The notes beneath the pieces are model-generated. The model did no database searches. It saw only the letters and a program-made list of their open reading frames with translations, and was not told where the DNA came from. Made by a program: the position numbers and the translations under genes. A DNA stretch of 6,384 bases from an uncultured Bacteroidales bacterium (GTDB lineage: Bacteria; Bacteroidota; Bacteroidia; Bacteroidales; UBA932): NCBI GenBank assembly GCA_946406095.1, contig CAMJJO010000098.1:1-6384 (forward strand), in the 5' to 3' direction. Of the stretch, positions 1 to 6,380 are shown one piece after another (within the stretch, counting starts at the first letter, position 1; every line of letters begins with the position of its first letter).

Positions 1-3
1 CAT

Positions 4-1611
4 CTACTTCTTCACGAAGTTGAAGCGGATGTCTGCGGGGATATTCTCCAGCCCGAGATTCATGCGGTCTGCATCGTAGTTGGCACTGCGTTTCGAATAC
101 TTCGCTTCAAACTCTTCGGCAAAGGCCTTGTCGCCGGTTGCCTGGGTCTTGAGGACGAGTGCGGTGAGGTCCGAAAGGGCCTCTTCCATCTTCCCGTAGT
201 CGAGGGAATACTGCCCGGTGGCCTTGCGCTGGAATGCGCCTGCTTCTGCGAGGTAATTGTAGATGATGATGCTCGAACGGCCGAGAGCGGAGCCCTCTCC
301 GAAGCGCTCGGAGCGCACCATCGATGCAAAGAAGGTTGCCAGGGCGTCTTCTTTGGTGAAGAGATGATGGATGTCGTAGTGGTCCTGGAGCTTGCATACC
401 AGGAGTATTCCGGCAACGTTGGCTTTCACTTCTTCGAAGGTAAGGGCGGAGCTTCCAAGAGCCTCCTCTACACTGACCTTGCCGTCCACTGTCTCCTTGA
501 CGCCGAGCCCGTGGGCAACTTCACGGAAAACGATATTCCAGAAGAAAGCATCCGAAGACAGATGTTCAGCAGCCTCGGGAGCGAGCAGAACCTCGCCGCT
601 GGGGTTGACGATGTGGTTGAACTTAGCCTTGATGATATTCTCGAGAAGGATGGTGCGGGTGCCGCGGTCGCGCTGCACGTCGGAATCGAAGGGCAGGTTG
701 AGGGCGATCACCTTCACGCCCGCATTCGCCTTGCCTGCATAGTAAAGAGCATCGCAAGAGAAAATGTTGGAGCCGGCGCCGGGCTGGAAGGTTTTGTAGG
801 CAGGATCGCCGGGAAGATCCTGCTGGAACTCGCCGATGCGGGAAACATACTGCATCAGTTCATCGGTACGGGCCTGGTTCTTCAGGAGGACGAAGGCCTC
901 GTAGGAACGCTTGATGCCCAGCAGCTGGTCGTCGGCGGCCTCGTTGGGGCCAATCACCAGATCCATCTTGCTGTCGTCCATGTCTAGCCAGGCAAGACCG
1001 CTTTCGTAGTAACTGTCGGTGCGGAGAGCGTCTGCTTTGCTCAGAAGATACTTCTTGACGCTGGGCTTGATGGTGATATCGGCGGCTGCCTTGAGGTAGT
1101 TGCCGACCTTTTCTATGTGCTCCTTATAGGCATCGTGGTACCACACGCTCTCAAGCGATCCGTCGGCGGTGCGGCGGATGAGAGTGTAAGGGCTGTTCTT
1201 GTCCGGATTGTTCCAGGCTTCGAATTCTTCCAGGGTCATGTCTGCAGGGTAGAAACTGGCTCCGGGAAGCCTGTCTTCATATCCTTCGACGAAGGATTTG
1301 CCGTTCGAACGGTCCCAGGGGCCGTAATTGATTTCTGCGAAGGTCTTCTGGACCGGATCGGAAATGCCGTCCAGCAGGGCCTTCTTGTCGCCGAAGTATT
1401 GTTCCCAGTAGATGGCATCGATTTCGTCTGCCGCAAAACGATAGAGGTTGAGCACTTCTTTGCCATTGTCGGAGATGCCGCTGAGGTCGGGCGTTTCGAT
1501 ATTGACGACGGCATAGTCTGCCACGTTGCGGTCGAAAGGGGATTTTTTTGATTCTTTGCAAGAAACCACTGCCGCAATTACCAGGGCGGCGAGTATCAAA
1601 TTCTTTTTCAT
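4..1611 (-). CDS. M49-like (dipeptidyl-peptidase III-related) lipoprotein with altered zinc motif
   Basis: A 535-aa protein. Residues 1-18 form a lipoprotein signal with lipobox VVSC (Cys18), so it is probably anchored in the periplasm or outer membrane. The PWDR stretch near 98-101 and the GASFYPADMT stretch (117-126) resemble bacterial relatives of dipeptidyl-peptidase III (family M49), zinc exopeptidases that remove dipeptides from peptide N-termini. The metal site should be an HExxH-type pentapeptide followed by an EExxA(D/E) motif. Here the first reads REVAH (363-367), with Arg replacing the first His ligand. The second reads EEVKAN (393-398) and keeps the likely ligand Glu394. The protein may therefore be inactive, bind metal differently, or have a non-peptidase role. 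The start is the ATG at 1611, which gives an intact signal peptide. It lies 4 nt after the transporter stop codon, so the two are probably co-transcribed and perhaps translationally coupled. Relatives are sometimes labelled dihydrofolate reductase, which nothing here supports. Family assignment is from remembered motifs, not a search. Confidence 0.75.
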   Translation of the reverse strand: MKKNLILAALVIAAVVSCKESKKSPFDRNVADYAVVNIETPDLSGISDNGKEVLNLYRFAADEIDAIYWEQYFGDKKALLDGISDPVQKTFAEINYGPWDRSNGKSFVEGYEDRLPGASFYPADMTLEEFEAWNNPDKNSPYTLIRRTADGSLESVWYHDAYKEHIEKVGNYLKAAADITIKPSVKKYLLSKADALRTDSYYESGLAWLDMDDSKMDLVIGPNEAADDQLLGIKRSYEAFVLLKNQARTDELMQYVSRIGEFQQDLPGDPAYKTFQPGAGSNIFSCDALYYAGKANAGVKVIALNLPFDSDVQRDRGTRTILLENIIKAKFNHIVNPSGEVLLAPEAAEHLSSDAFFWNIVFREVAHGLGVKETVDGKVSVEEALGSSALTFEEVKANVAGILLVCKLQDHYDIHHLFTKEDALATFFASMVRSERFGEGSALGRSSIIIYNYLAEAGAFQRKATGQYSLDYGKMEEALSDLTALVLKTQATGDKAFAEEFEAKYSKRSANYDADRMNLGLENIPADIRFNFVKK

Positions 1612-1615
1612 ATCA

Positions 1616-3301
1616 TTATAACATTATCATTATCATAACCTGTGCGGCCACGACCCTCAGGAACATGGTCAGGGGATATACGGTCGCATAATTGACTGCA
1701 ATCCTTCCGCTGCCGTACATCTGCTCTGCGAAGGAAAGCAGGGCGGGATCCGTGGTGCCTCCGGCGAGAAGGCCGCAGATCTTGAAGAAGTCCATTTTCA
1801 GGAAGAGACGGGCCGTGATGGCAATCAGCGTCATCGGGATCAGGGTGATGAGCGCTCCGTACAGCACCCACATATATCCTCCGCCCATAAGGGAAGCCAC
1901 GAAAGATTTACCTGCTCCCAGTCCGACTGCGGCCATGAAGAGCGAGATGCCGATCTCCCGTATCATCAGGTTGGCACTGAGGGCGGTGTAGGTGGTGATG
2001 CGGAGCTTGGGCCCAAAGTGCCCGAGGAGGATGGCTACTATCAGCGGACCGCCGGCGAGGCCAAGCTTGAGGGGCTGCGGCATGGAAGGGAAGCGTATCG
2101 GGAGGGTGCCCAGGGCGATGCCCAGCGCGATGCCGAAGAAGATGGGGATCAGGTTCGGCTTGTGAAGGGATTCCGGCTCGTTGCCCACCAGATGCGCCAG
2201 GCGCTGGATTCCTTCATCCGACCCTACTACCTTCATGCTGTCTCCCACCTGAAGGACCAGGTCGGCATCTGCCTGCAGGTCGACGCCGGCACGGAGGATG
2301 CGGGTGACCGTCACTCCGTATTTCTTGCGGACGTCCAGCTTGCGGAGGCTGGTTCCGGTGATGGAGGATTTGGTGATGGAAAGGCGCCCGGCAACCAGTT
2401 TGGTGCCGCTCTGCTGCCATTCCTTCATATCTATGGGCAGTTCTTCCCCGAAGATGATGCTGACCTTGTCTTTATGCTGGACGTCGGTCACGATCAGAAG
2501 CATATCTCCTTCCTGAAGGGGCAGGTCCAGGTCCGGGAAGAAAACTTTGCCATCCCGTTTCATCCTGGAAATAACCAGATGGTCCGGGTTCTCTTCGCCT
2601 ACAAGGTCGTGGATGGTTTTGCCGAACAGGGCGGGATTCTCTACCTTGCAGGCCATGCGATGGGCGCTTCCTTCGCTGCTGTCGCCCTTCGAAGCTTTCT
2701 CTTTCTCCTTGTCGATGTTGATGCGGAAAAGCGCCTTGGAGAGCAGCAGGACGGCGATTGCACCCAGCACTCCGAGCGGATATGCGACTGCATAGGCAGA
2801 TGCGATGCCGTTGGCTGCATCCGAGACCAATGCCGCGCTTTCGGCGGAGGATCCGACCGCATTGGACAAAGTCTGCTGTGCGGCACCGAGCCCGGGAGTG
2901 TTGGTGACGGCTCCGGACATGATGCCGGTCATGATCCCCAGATTCTCACCGCTGACAAGGTGAATGATATATGTGGTGATAACCGCCAGCAGCACCAGGC
3001 CAAGCGAAAGCATATTCATCGGGAGACCGTCCTTGCGGAAAGAATGGAAGAAACCGGGGCCCACCTGCAGGCCGATTGCAAACACGAACAGAATCAGCCC
3101 GAAATCTTTTATGAATGAAAGCATTATGGGATTGATTCTGAGGCCCAGATGCCCCAGAAAAATGCCCATGAAAAGAATCCAGGTGCTTCCAAGGGAAATC
3201 CCTTTGACTTTCAATTTGCCGAGGCATAGCCCGGAAGCGATTACGATTGCCAGAATGAAAATGGCTCCGGCTGTATCTCTAAGAGTGAAAAGGTCTGTCA
3301 T
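1616..3301 (-). CDS. AspT/YidE-family putative transporter with two RCK_C domains
   Basis: A 561-aa inner-membrane protein of the aspartate:alanine exchanger (AAE) type, a usual length for the family. It has two homologous membrane halves, about residues 10-190 and 382-561, around a soluble centre with two TrkA-C/RCK_C regulatory domains (about 213-286 and 301-373). The internal duplication is visible: GAVTNTPGL (130-138) matches GGTTDPALL (514-522); YAVAYPL (170-176) matches YATVYPL (538-544); AIGLQVG (75-81) matches AVGLGAG (458-464). AspT itself swaps aspartate for alanine, but most family members have no known substrate, so none is assigned. RCK_C domains usually bind small ligands or nucleotides and gate transport. 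The ATG at 3301 follows a Bacteroidota-type -7 element by only 8 nt, with no Shine-Dalgarno sequence. The gene ends in an unusual Met/Ile run (MIMIML) just before the downstream lipoprotein gene, and appears to be the first gene of that operon. Confidence 0.9.
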   Translation of the reverse strand: MTDLFTLRDTAGAIFILAIVIASGLCLGKLKVKGISLGSTWILFMGIFLGHLGLRINPIMLSFIKDFGLILFVFAIGLQVGPGFFHSFRKDGLPMNMLSLGLVLLAVITTYIIHLVSGENLGIMTGIMSGAVTNTPGLGAAQQTLSNAVGSSAESAALVSDAANGIASAYAVAYPLGVLGAIAVLLLSKALFRINIDKEKEKASKGDSSEGSAHRMACKVENPALFGKTIHDLVGEENPDHLVISRMKRDGKVFFPDLDLPLQEGDMLLIVTDVQHKDKVSIIFGEELPIDMKEWQQSGTKLVAGRLSITKSSITGTSLRKLDVRKKYGVTVTRILRAGVDLQADADLVLQVGDSMKVVGSDEGIQRLAHLVGNEPESLHKPNLIPIFFGIALGIALGTLPIRFPSMPQPLKLGLAGGPLIVAILLGHFGPKLRITTYTALSANLMIREIGISLFMAAVGLGAGKSFVASLMGGGYMWVLYGALITLIPMTLIAITARLFLKMDFFKICGLLAGGTTDPALLSFAEQMYGSGRIAVNYATVYPLTMFLRVVAAQVMIMIML

Positions 3302-3309
3302 AATCGCTG

Positions 3310-3343
3310 CAAAGGTACATAAAAATAGTGTCTTTTTTTCAAT
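3310..3343 (-). promoter_or_regulatory. Promoter for the transporter operon (Bacteroidota type)
   Basis: Read on the minus strand, TACCTTTG (3317-3310) matches the TAnnTTTG -7 element of the Bacteroidota primary sigma factor. A weak ATTG at 3343-3340 could be the -33 element; the spacer of 22 nt is slightly longer than the usual 19-21. Transcription would start about 4-7 nt past the box, within a few nt of the ATG at 3301, giving an almost absent 5' leader. It overlaps the upstream part of the divergent luxS promoter. Confidence 0.6.
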
Positions 3344-3358
3344 TATTGCCTATATTTG
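3327..3358 (+). promoter_or_regulatory. Promoter for luxS (Bacteroidota type)
   Basis: TATATTTG at 3351-3358 is an exact match to the TAnnTTTG -7 consensus. The -33 position, 20 nt upstream, holds only AGTG (3327-3330), a weak match to TTTG. Predicted initiation around 3363-3366 leaves a leader of about 20 nt before the ATG at 3384. It also places an in-frame TTG at 3363 at or before the transcript start, which argues for the ATG as the true start. Confidence 0.6.
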
Positions 3359-3383
3359 AAGATTGAAAACGTATCTGACGAAT

Positions 3384-3878
3384 ATGGAAGTAATACAAAG
3401 TTTTACGATTGACCATACTCATCTGAAGCCCGGCATTTATGTTTCCCGCATAGACAAAGGGTTCACCACCTTCGACCTCCGCATAACCGAACCCAACAAA
3501 GAACCGGCCGTGGCTCCGTCGGCCATACACAGCCTGGAACACCTGATGGCCACCTGGTTCCGGAACAGCGAGGTCAAGGAAGACGTCGTGTATGTGGGCC
3601 CGATGGGCTGCCTCACTGGTATGTATATAATAATGACGGGATCTTACAGCGTCGAGGAAATGAGGCGCCTGACCATCGAATGCCTGCAGTGGATACTCGC
3701 CCAGACGGAGGTGCCTGCCACGGAGCCGCAGACCTGCGGCAACTACCTCCTGCACGACCTGCCGATGTGCAAATGGGAGTGCGCTCGCTATCTGGACCGC
3801 CTTCAGAACGATTTCCATTGTGAATACACCAAACTCCGGGTCACCCTTGATGACGGAAAAGTCTTTGCAGATGCATAG
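3384..3878 (+). CDS. luxS: S-ribosylhomocysteine lyase LuxS
   Basis: A 164-aa cytoplasmic metalloenzyme that cleaves S-ribosylhomocysteine to homocysteine and DPD, the precursor of autoinducer-2, as part of the activated methyl cycle. The N-terminal SFTIDH is typical. The metal ligands are recognisable as His49 and His53 in HSLEH and Cys118 in the CGNY motif. The catalytic Cys76 lies in GPMGC, the general-base Glu52 lies within HSLEH, and Arg33 follows TFDL. The usual GCRTG motif reads GCLTG here (Leu77), and the loop before TTFDLR is a few residues shorter than in Bacteroides LuxS as I remember it. Length is normal for the family. I chose the ATG at 3384 over an in-frame TTG at 3363 because LuxS proteins begin with M-E-x-I and the promoter sits too close to the TTG. 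No pfs (MTA/SAH nucleosidase) gene is in the window. Confidence 0.95.
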   Translation: MEVIQSFTIDHTHLKPGIYVSRIDKGFTTFDLRITEPNKEPAVAPSAIHSLEHLMATWFRNSEVKEDVVYVGPMGCLTGMYIIMTGSYSVEEMRRLTIECLQWILAQTEVPATEPQTCGNYLLHDLPMCKWECARYLDRLQNDFHCEYTKLRVTLDDGKVFADA

Positions 3879-3934
3879 TGGCCTGCGGGCGTGTCGTTTT
3901 TATTAGTATATTATTATGTTATTATAGGTATTCT
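3879..3934 (+). promoter_or_regulatory. AT-rich gap, possible promoter of the three-gene exported set
   Basis: From about 3898 the sequence is almost entirely A/T with repeated TTATTA-like units, in sharp contrast to the GC-rich genes on both sides. It could hold a promoter, but I find no clean TAnnTTTG element; TATGTTAT (3915-3922) is only a partial match. Read-through from luxS is equally possible. A GCC/GGC inverted repeat of 3 bp near 3881-3890, followed by a T run, is too short to call a terminator. Confidence 0.3.
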
Positions 3935-4498
3935 ATGAAGAAGATTGTCGTTTTGATTGCTCTTGCATTATCTGTTTTCAGCGCAAAAGCCCAGTATTTC
4001 GATTTTGCCTCCAATTCCGGGCGTGTCGAAGCCGGATTTGTTCTGGGCCAGCCCGCTTACTCTACGGAGTACGACCGTTTCGGGCTCGGTGCCAACGTCT
4101 GCATCTGGGGTTTTGTCCTGGACTTCCTTGTGGCGGAACCTGAACACAGGTATTATCGTGTTATCAGCGATACTGTATGGGACGATACCAAAGCACTTAC
4201 CATCAACGCCGGTTATCAGATTCCGATACTCTCCTGGCTCAGGCTTACCCCTATGGCCGGGTACACACAGACAAACTATGGAACTACTGACGGCCGGTCG
4301 GTTGAATACGATTCGGATGATATATCGTGGTATCACAGATACAGGGTCACTCCCGGCAGCCGCACCCATTATTTCAATTTCGGCGGCGGGCTTTCCATCC
4401 AGCCTTGCAAGTGGTTCAGCATCAATGCCGTGGCAACACGCTATGCCATTTATGGTGGTATCTCCCTGAATCTTGCAGCATTTGCTGAACCTCGTTAA
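3935..4498 (+). CDS. Exported beta-rich protein, possible small outer-membrane barrel
   Basis: A 187-aa protein I do not recognise as a named family. Residues 1-20 form a signal peptide with a likely cut after AKAQ. The mature part has stretches alternating hydrophobic and polar residues, rich in Gly, Tyr and Trp (about 31-38, 50-63, 86-97, 100-110, 143-155, 158-170, 172-181), separated by charged loops such as the Asp-rich 124-130. That pattern fits a small beta-barrel of the outer membrane. However, the chain ends in AFAEPR rather than the terminal aromatic residue common in barrels, so a soluble periplasmic beta protein is possible. The start is the ATG at 3935; an in-frame GTG at 3878 would overlap the luxS stop and bury the signal peptide. 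The stop lies 1 nt before the next start, so it is co-transcribed with the phosphatase-dipeptidase gene. Confidence 0.7.
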   Translation: MKKIVVLIALALSVFSAKAQYFDFASNSGRVEAGFVLGQPAYSTEYDRFGLGANVCIWGFVLDFLVAEPEHRYYRVISDTVWDDTKALTINAGYQIPILSWLRLTPMAGYTQTNYGTTDGRSVEYDSDDISWYHRYRVTPGSRTHYFNFGGGLSIQPCKWFSINAVATRYAIYGGISLNLAAFAEPR

Positions 4499-4499
4499 T

Positions 4500-5828
4500 A
4501 TGAAGAAGATTCTACTATATGCTCTTTTCCTGAGCCTGGCGGTCTGCTCTTACGCACAGGAGACTTATCTTGCTACGGAAGAACTTCCGGATCTGATCCA
4601 GTGCCTGCCGGCTCCTCCACAGAAGGGCTCTCCCGCATTCAAATACGATGTCAAGCGCTATCAGTGGGGGAAGGAGCAGCGCAAGGATCCCGCCCGTGCC
4701 GAAATGGCATACAAGGATGCTTTGTGGACCTACGACGCCCTGCTCGGGCAGTTCGCCTCTGCATTCGGGCTGGTCGTTTCCAAAGAGGGGACTCCCCAGA
4801 TTTGGAAGCTTATGGAAACCAGCCTTCGCACCATAGACCAGATACGCGTGGCCCCGAAGGCCTATTTCCACAGAATCCGGCCTTTCGAATACTTCAAGGA
4901 ATCCACTTCCACCGGCGAGGATGACGTCCTCCGCGGGGAGGGAAGCTATCCTTCCGGGCACACCATCCGTTCCTGGCTCACCGCACTCCTTCTTTCGGAG
5001 ATCAACCCCGCCTCGGCCAACGCCGTTTACAAGCGTGCCTGGCAGTATGGGGAGAGCCGGGTCGTGGCCGGGGCACACTGGCAGAGCGATGTGGATGCCA
5101 GCCGGGTGGCTGCGAGCATCGGATACTCCCGTCTCCAGACAAGCCCTGCCTTCCGCGCCCAGATGTCGCTGGCGCAGGAAGAATTCCGCCGTCTCGCACC
5201 TGCAGTCGGACAGAGGGGCAGGGAGTTCTTCGTCTCTCTGGAGGAGGCCGTTCCGGATGCCATCCTGGAGATACGCTATTTCGGCACATACAACTTCGTG
5301 GGCAAGCGCATCGACGGGTATCTGGCGCCCACGGCCCTGCTGACCCGCGAAGCCGCCGAGAGCCTGAAAGCGGTGAGCGACGAGGCTATGCAAATGGGGT
5401 ACAGGCTGAAGATTTACGACGCCTATCGCCCCCAGTGTGCGGTGGACCATTTCGTCCGCTGGGCTGCAGATGTGTCCGACACTACCATGCGCCGTTATTT
5501 CTATCCCGACGTAGACAAGAGCCTGCTTTTCGAGCAGGACTATATCATGGAGAAGTCCGGCCACACACGCGGCTCCACGGTGGATCTGACGCTTTTCGAT
5601 ATGACCACCGAAAAGGAAGTGGATATGGGCGGCACTTTCGACTGGTTCGGAAATGAGAGCCATCCCGATTACCGAGGCGTCACCGAGGAGCAGTTCGCCA
5701 ACAGGATGATTCTGCGCAAACTCATGCTCAGGCACGGTTTCAAGCCCCTGGAAAGCGAGTGGTGGCATTTCACTCTTGAAAAAGAGCCTTTCCCGGACAC
5801 ATATTTCACCTTCCCCGTAATGAACTAA
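4500..5828 (+). CDS. Exported bifunctional class A acid phosphatase (PAP2) / VanX-type D-Ala-D-Ala dipeptidase
   Basis: A 442-aa fusion. Residues 1-20 are a signal peptide, so it acts in the periplasm or outside. Residues about 45-235 form a PAP2/PhoN class A acid phosphatase domain with all three motifs: Lys120...Arg127-Pro128 (KX6RP), GSYPSGHT (148-155), and SRVVAGAHWQSD (186-197) with nucleophile His193 and Asp197. Such enzymes remove phosphate from small esters or lipid phosphates. Residues about 245-442 form an M15D dipeptidase domain like VanX/DdpX: Arg310 in YDAYRP, zinc ligands His355 and Asp362 in SGHTRGSTVD, then Glu420 (catalytic base) and His423 (ligand) in EWWH. That family splits free D-Ala-D-Ala. 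I see no missing active-site residue. The ATG at 4500 gives the signal peptide; an earlier in-frame TTG at 4473 lies inside the previous gene. Its neighbours are both exported and uncharacterised. VanX-like enzymes outside resistance clusters are thought to recycle D-Ala-D-Ala, and no vanHA genes are nearby, so vancomycin resistance should not be inferred. Confidence 0.9.
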   Translation: MKKILLYALFLSLAVCSYAQETYLATEELPDLIQCLPAPPQKGSPAFKYDVKRYQWGKEQRKDPARAEMAYKDALWTYDALLGQFASAFGLVVSKEGTPQIWKLMETSLRTIDQIRVAPKAYFHRIRPFEYFKESTSTGEDDVLRGEGSYPSGHTIRSWLTALLLSEINPASANAVYKRAWQYGESRVVAGAHWQSDVDASRVAASIGYSRLQTSPAFRAQMSLAQEEFRRLAPAVGQRGREFFVSLEEAVPDAILEIRYFGTYNFVGKRIDGYLAPTALLTREAAESLKAVSDEAMQMGYRLKIYDAYRPQCAVDHFVRWAADVSDTTMRRYFYPDVDKSLLFEQDYIMEKSGHTRGSTVDLTLFDMTTEKEVDMGGTFDWFGNESHPDYRGVTEEQFANRMILRKLMLRHGFKPLESEWWHFTLEKEPFPDTYFTFPVMN

Positions 5829-5840
5829 AAGTTTAATATT

Positions 5841-6380
5841 ATGAAAAGAGTTATTTGTTTTATCGCAGTTCTTTTTATGACTGTTGCTGCTTTTGCCCAG
5901 GGCTCCGTCCTGAAGCAGACGCTGGACATCGCCGAAGTGGAAATCAATGACGGACAGGTCACAGTTTCCGTCTTCAATATGCCGGAAGAAGGGCAGAACC
6001 ACTATTACCTCTGTGTCGGCACGCTTGGTGTCGGGGATGATTTCTTCCAACTTAAGATCGATCCTCTCTATCAGTTGTTCATCCCTCTCGGAGATACGCT
6101 GGAAGAGGCCCAGGCCAGGCTTGAGGAGATGAAGGCCCTTGCAAAAGAGCCTGCAGGAACCGAGATCGAAACGGTTGGAGTCCTTGCACTGGCGAATCCT
6201 TCTACAGGGACTCCCGAGCCCGTATATCTGACATCGAGGCGCTTTTTGACACAGAAACTCGTCGAATTCAGCGTGAAGCGTAATGGCTATGTCCGCGCCA
6301 CGCATATCGGCAGGGCCGAAATCGCCTCGCTCTCTTCAAGCGTGAAAATCTACAGGAAGATTCACAAGAAAGAGAAATAG
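5841..6380 (+). CDS. Secreted protein of unknown family
   Basis: A 179-aa protein I do not recognise. Residues 1-20 are a signal peptide ending AAFAQ. The mature part begins with a beta-like segment (28-46), then a Tyr-containing strand around 54-60, a predicted charged amphipathic helix (about 85-103, rich in Glu, Leu and Lys), a hydrophobic strand at 111-119, and a strongly basic C-terminus (KIYRKIHKKEK, 169-179). There is no lipobox and no second membrane segment, so a soluble periplasmic or surface protein is most likely. The ATG is 12 nt after the phosphatase-dipeptidase stop, without a Shine-Dalgarno sequence, so it is probably the third gene of the same transcript. It could serve as a partner or accessory of the enzyme, but no motif shows this. 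The stop codon lies 4 nt before the window edge, and no terminator is visible. Confidence 0.75.
   Translation: MKRVICFIAVLFMTVAAFAQGSVLKQTLDIAEVEINDGQVTVSVFNMPEEGQNHYYLCVGTLGVGDDFFQLKIDPLYQLFIPLGDTLEEAQARLEEMKALAKEPAGTEIETVGVLALANPSTGTPEPVYLTSRRFLTQKLVEFSVKRNGYVRATHIGRAEIASLSSSVKIYRKIHKKEK

Noticed and set aside
1..3. ATG on the minus strand directly after the TAG stop of the M49-like gene, a possible next gene.
   Set aside because: Only one codon is inside the window, so nothing supports a gene call.
364..987. A 207-codon open frame on the plus strand opposite the M49-like gene.
   Set aside because: It is antisense to a protein with a lipobox and family-like motifs, and has no start context or motif of its own.
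2018..3118. A 366-codon open frame on the plus strand opposite the transporter gene.
   Set aside because: It is a shadow of the AspT-type gene, whose internal duplication and motifs are unmistakable. The antisense product has no membrane segments or recognisable domain.
3881..3901. Hairpin plus T run after luxS as a terminator.
   Set aside because: The stem is only GCC/GGC (3 bp) and the T run is separated from it by several bases.
3878..3934. GTG start giving a 206-aa form of the beta-rich protein.
   Set aside because: It overlaps the luxS stop codon, crosses the AT-rich gap, and would put 19 residues ahead of a normal signal peptide starting at 3935.
4473..4499. TTG start for the phosphatase-dipeptidase.
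   Set aside because: It lies within the previous gene and would add nine residues before a normal signal peptide that begins at the ATG at 4500.
4500..5828. Vancomycin-resistance gene vanX.
   Set aside because: The dipeptidase domain is VanX-like, but there is no vanH, vanA-type ligase or vanRS nearby. The protein is exported and fused to a phosphatase, whereas VanX in resistance acts in the cytoplasm.
4515..6305. A 596-codon open frame on the minus strand opposite the fusion enzyme and the last gene.
   Set aside because: It runs antisense through two genes with clear domains or signal peptides that share the same frame. GC-rich codon use leaves the opposite strand low in stops. Its translation is rich in Arg, His and Cys and shows no family motif or signal peptide.
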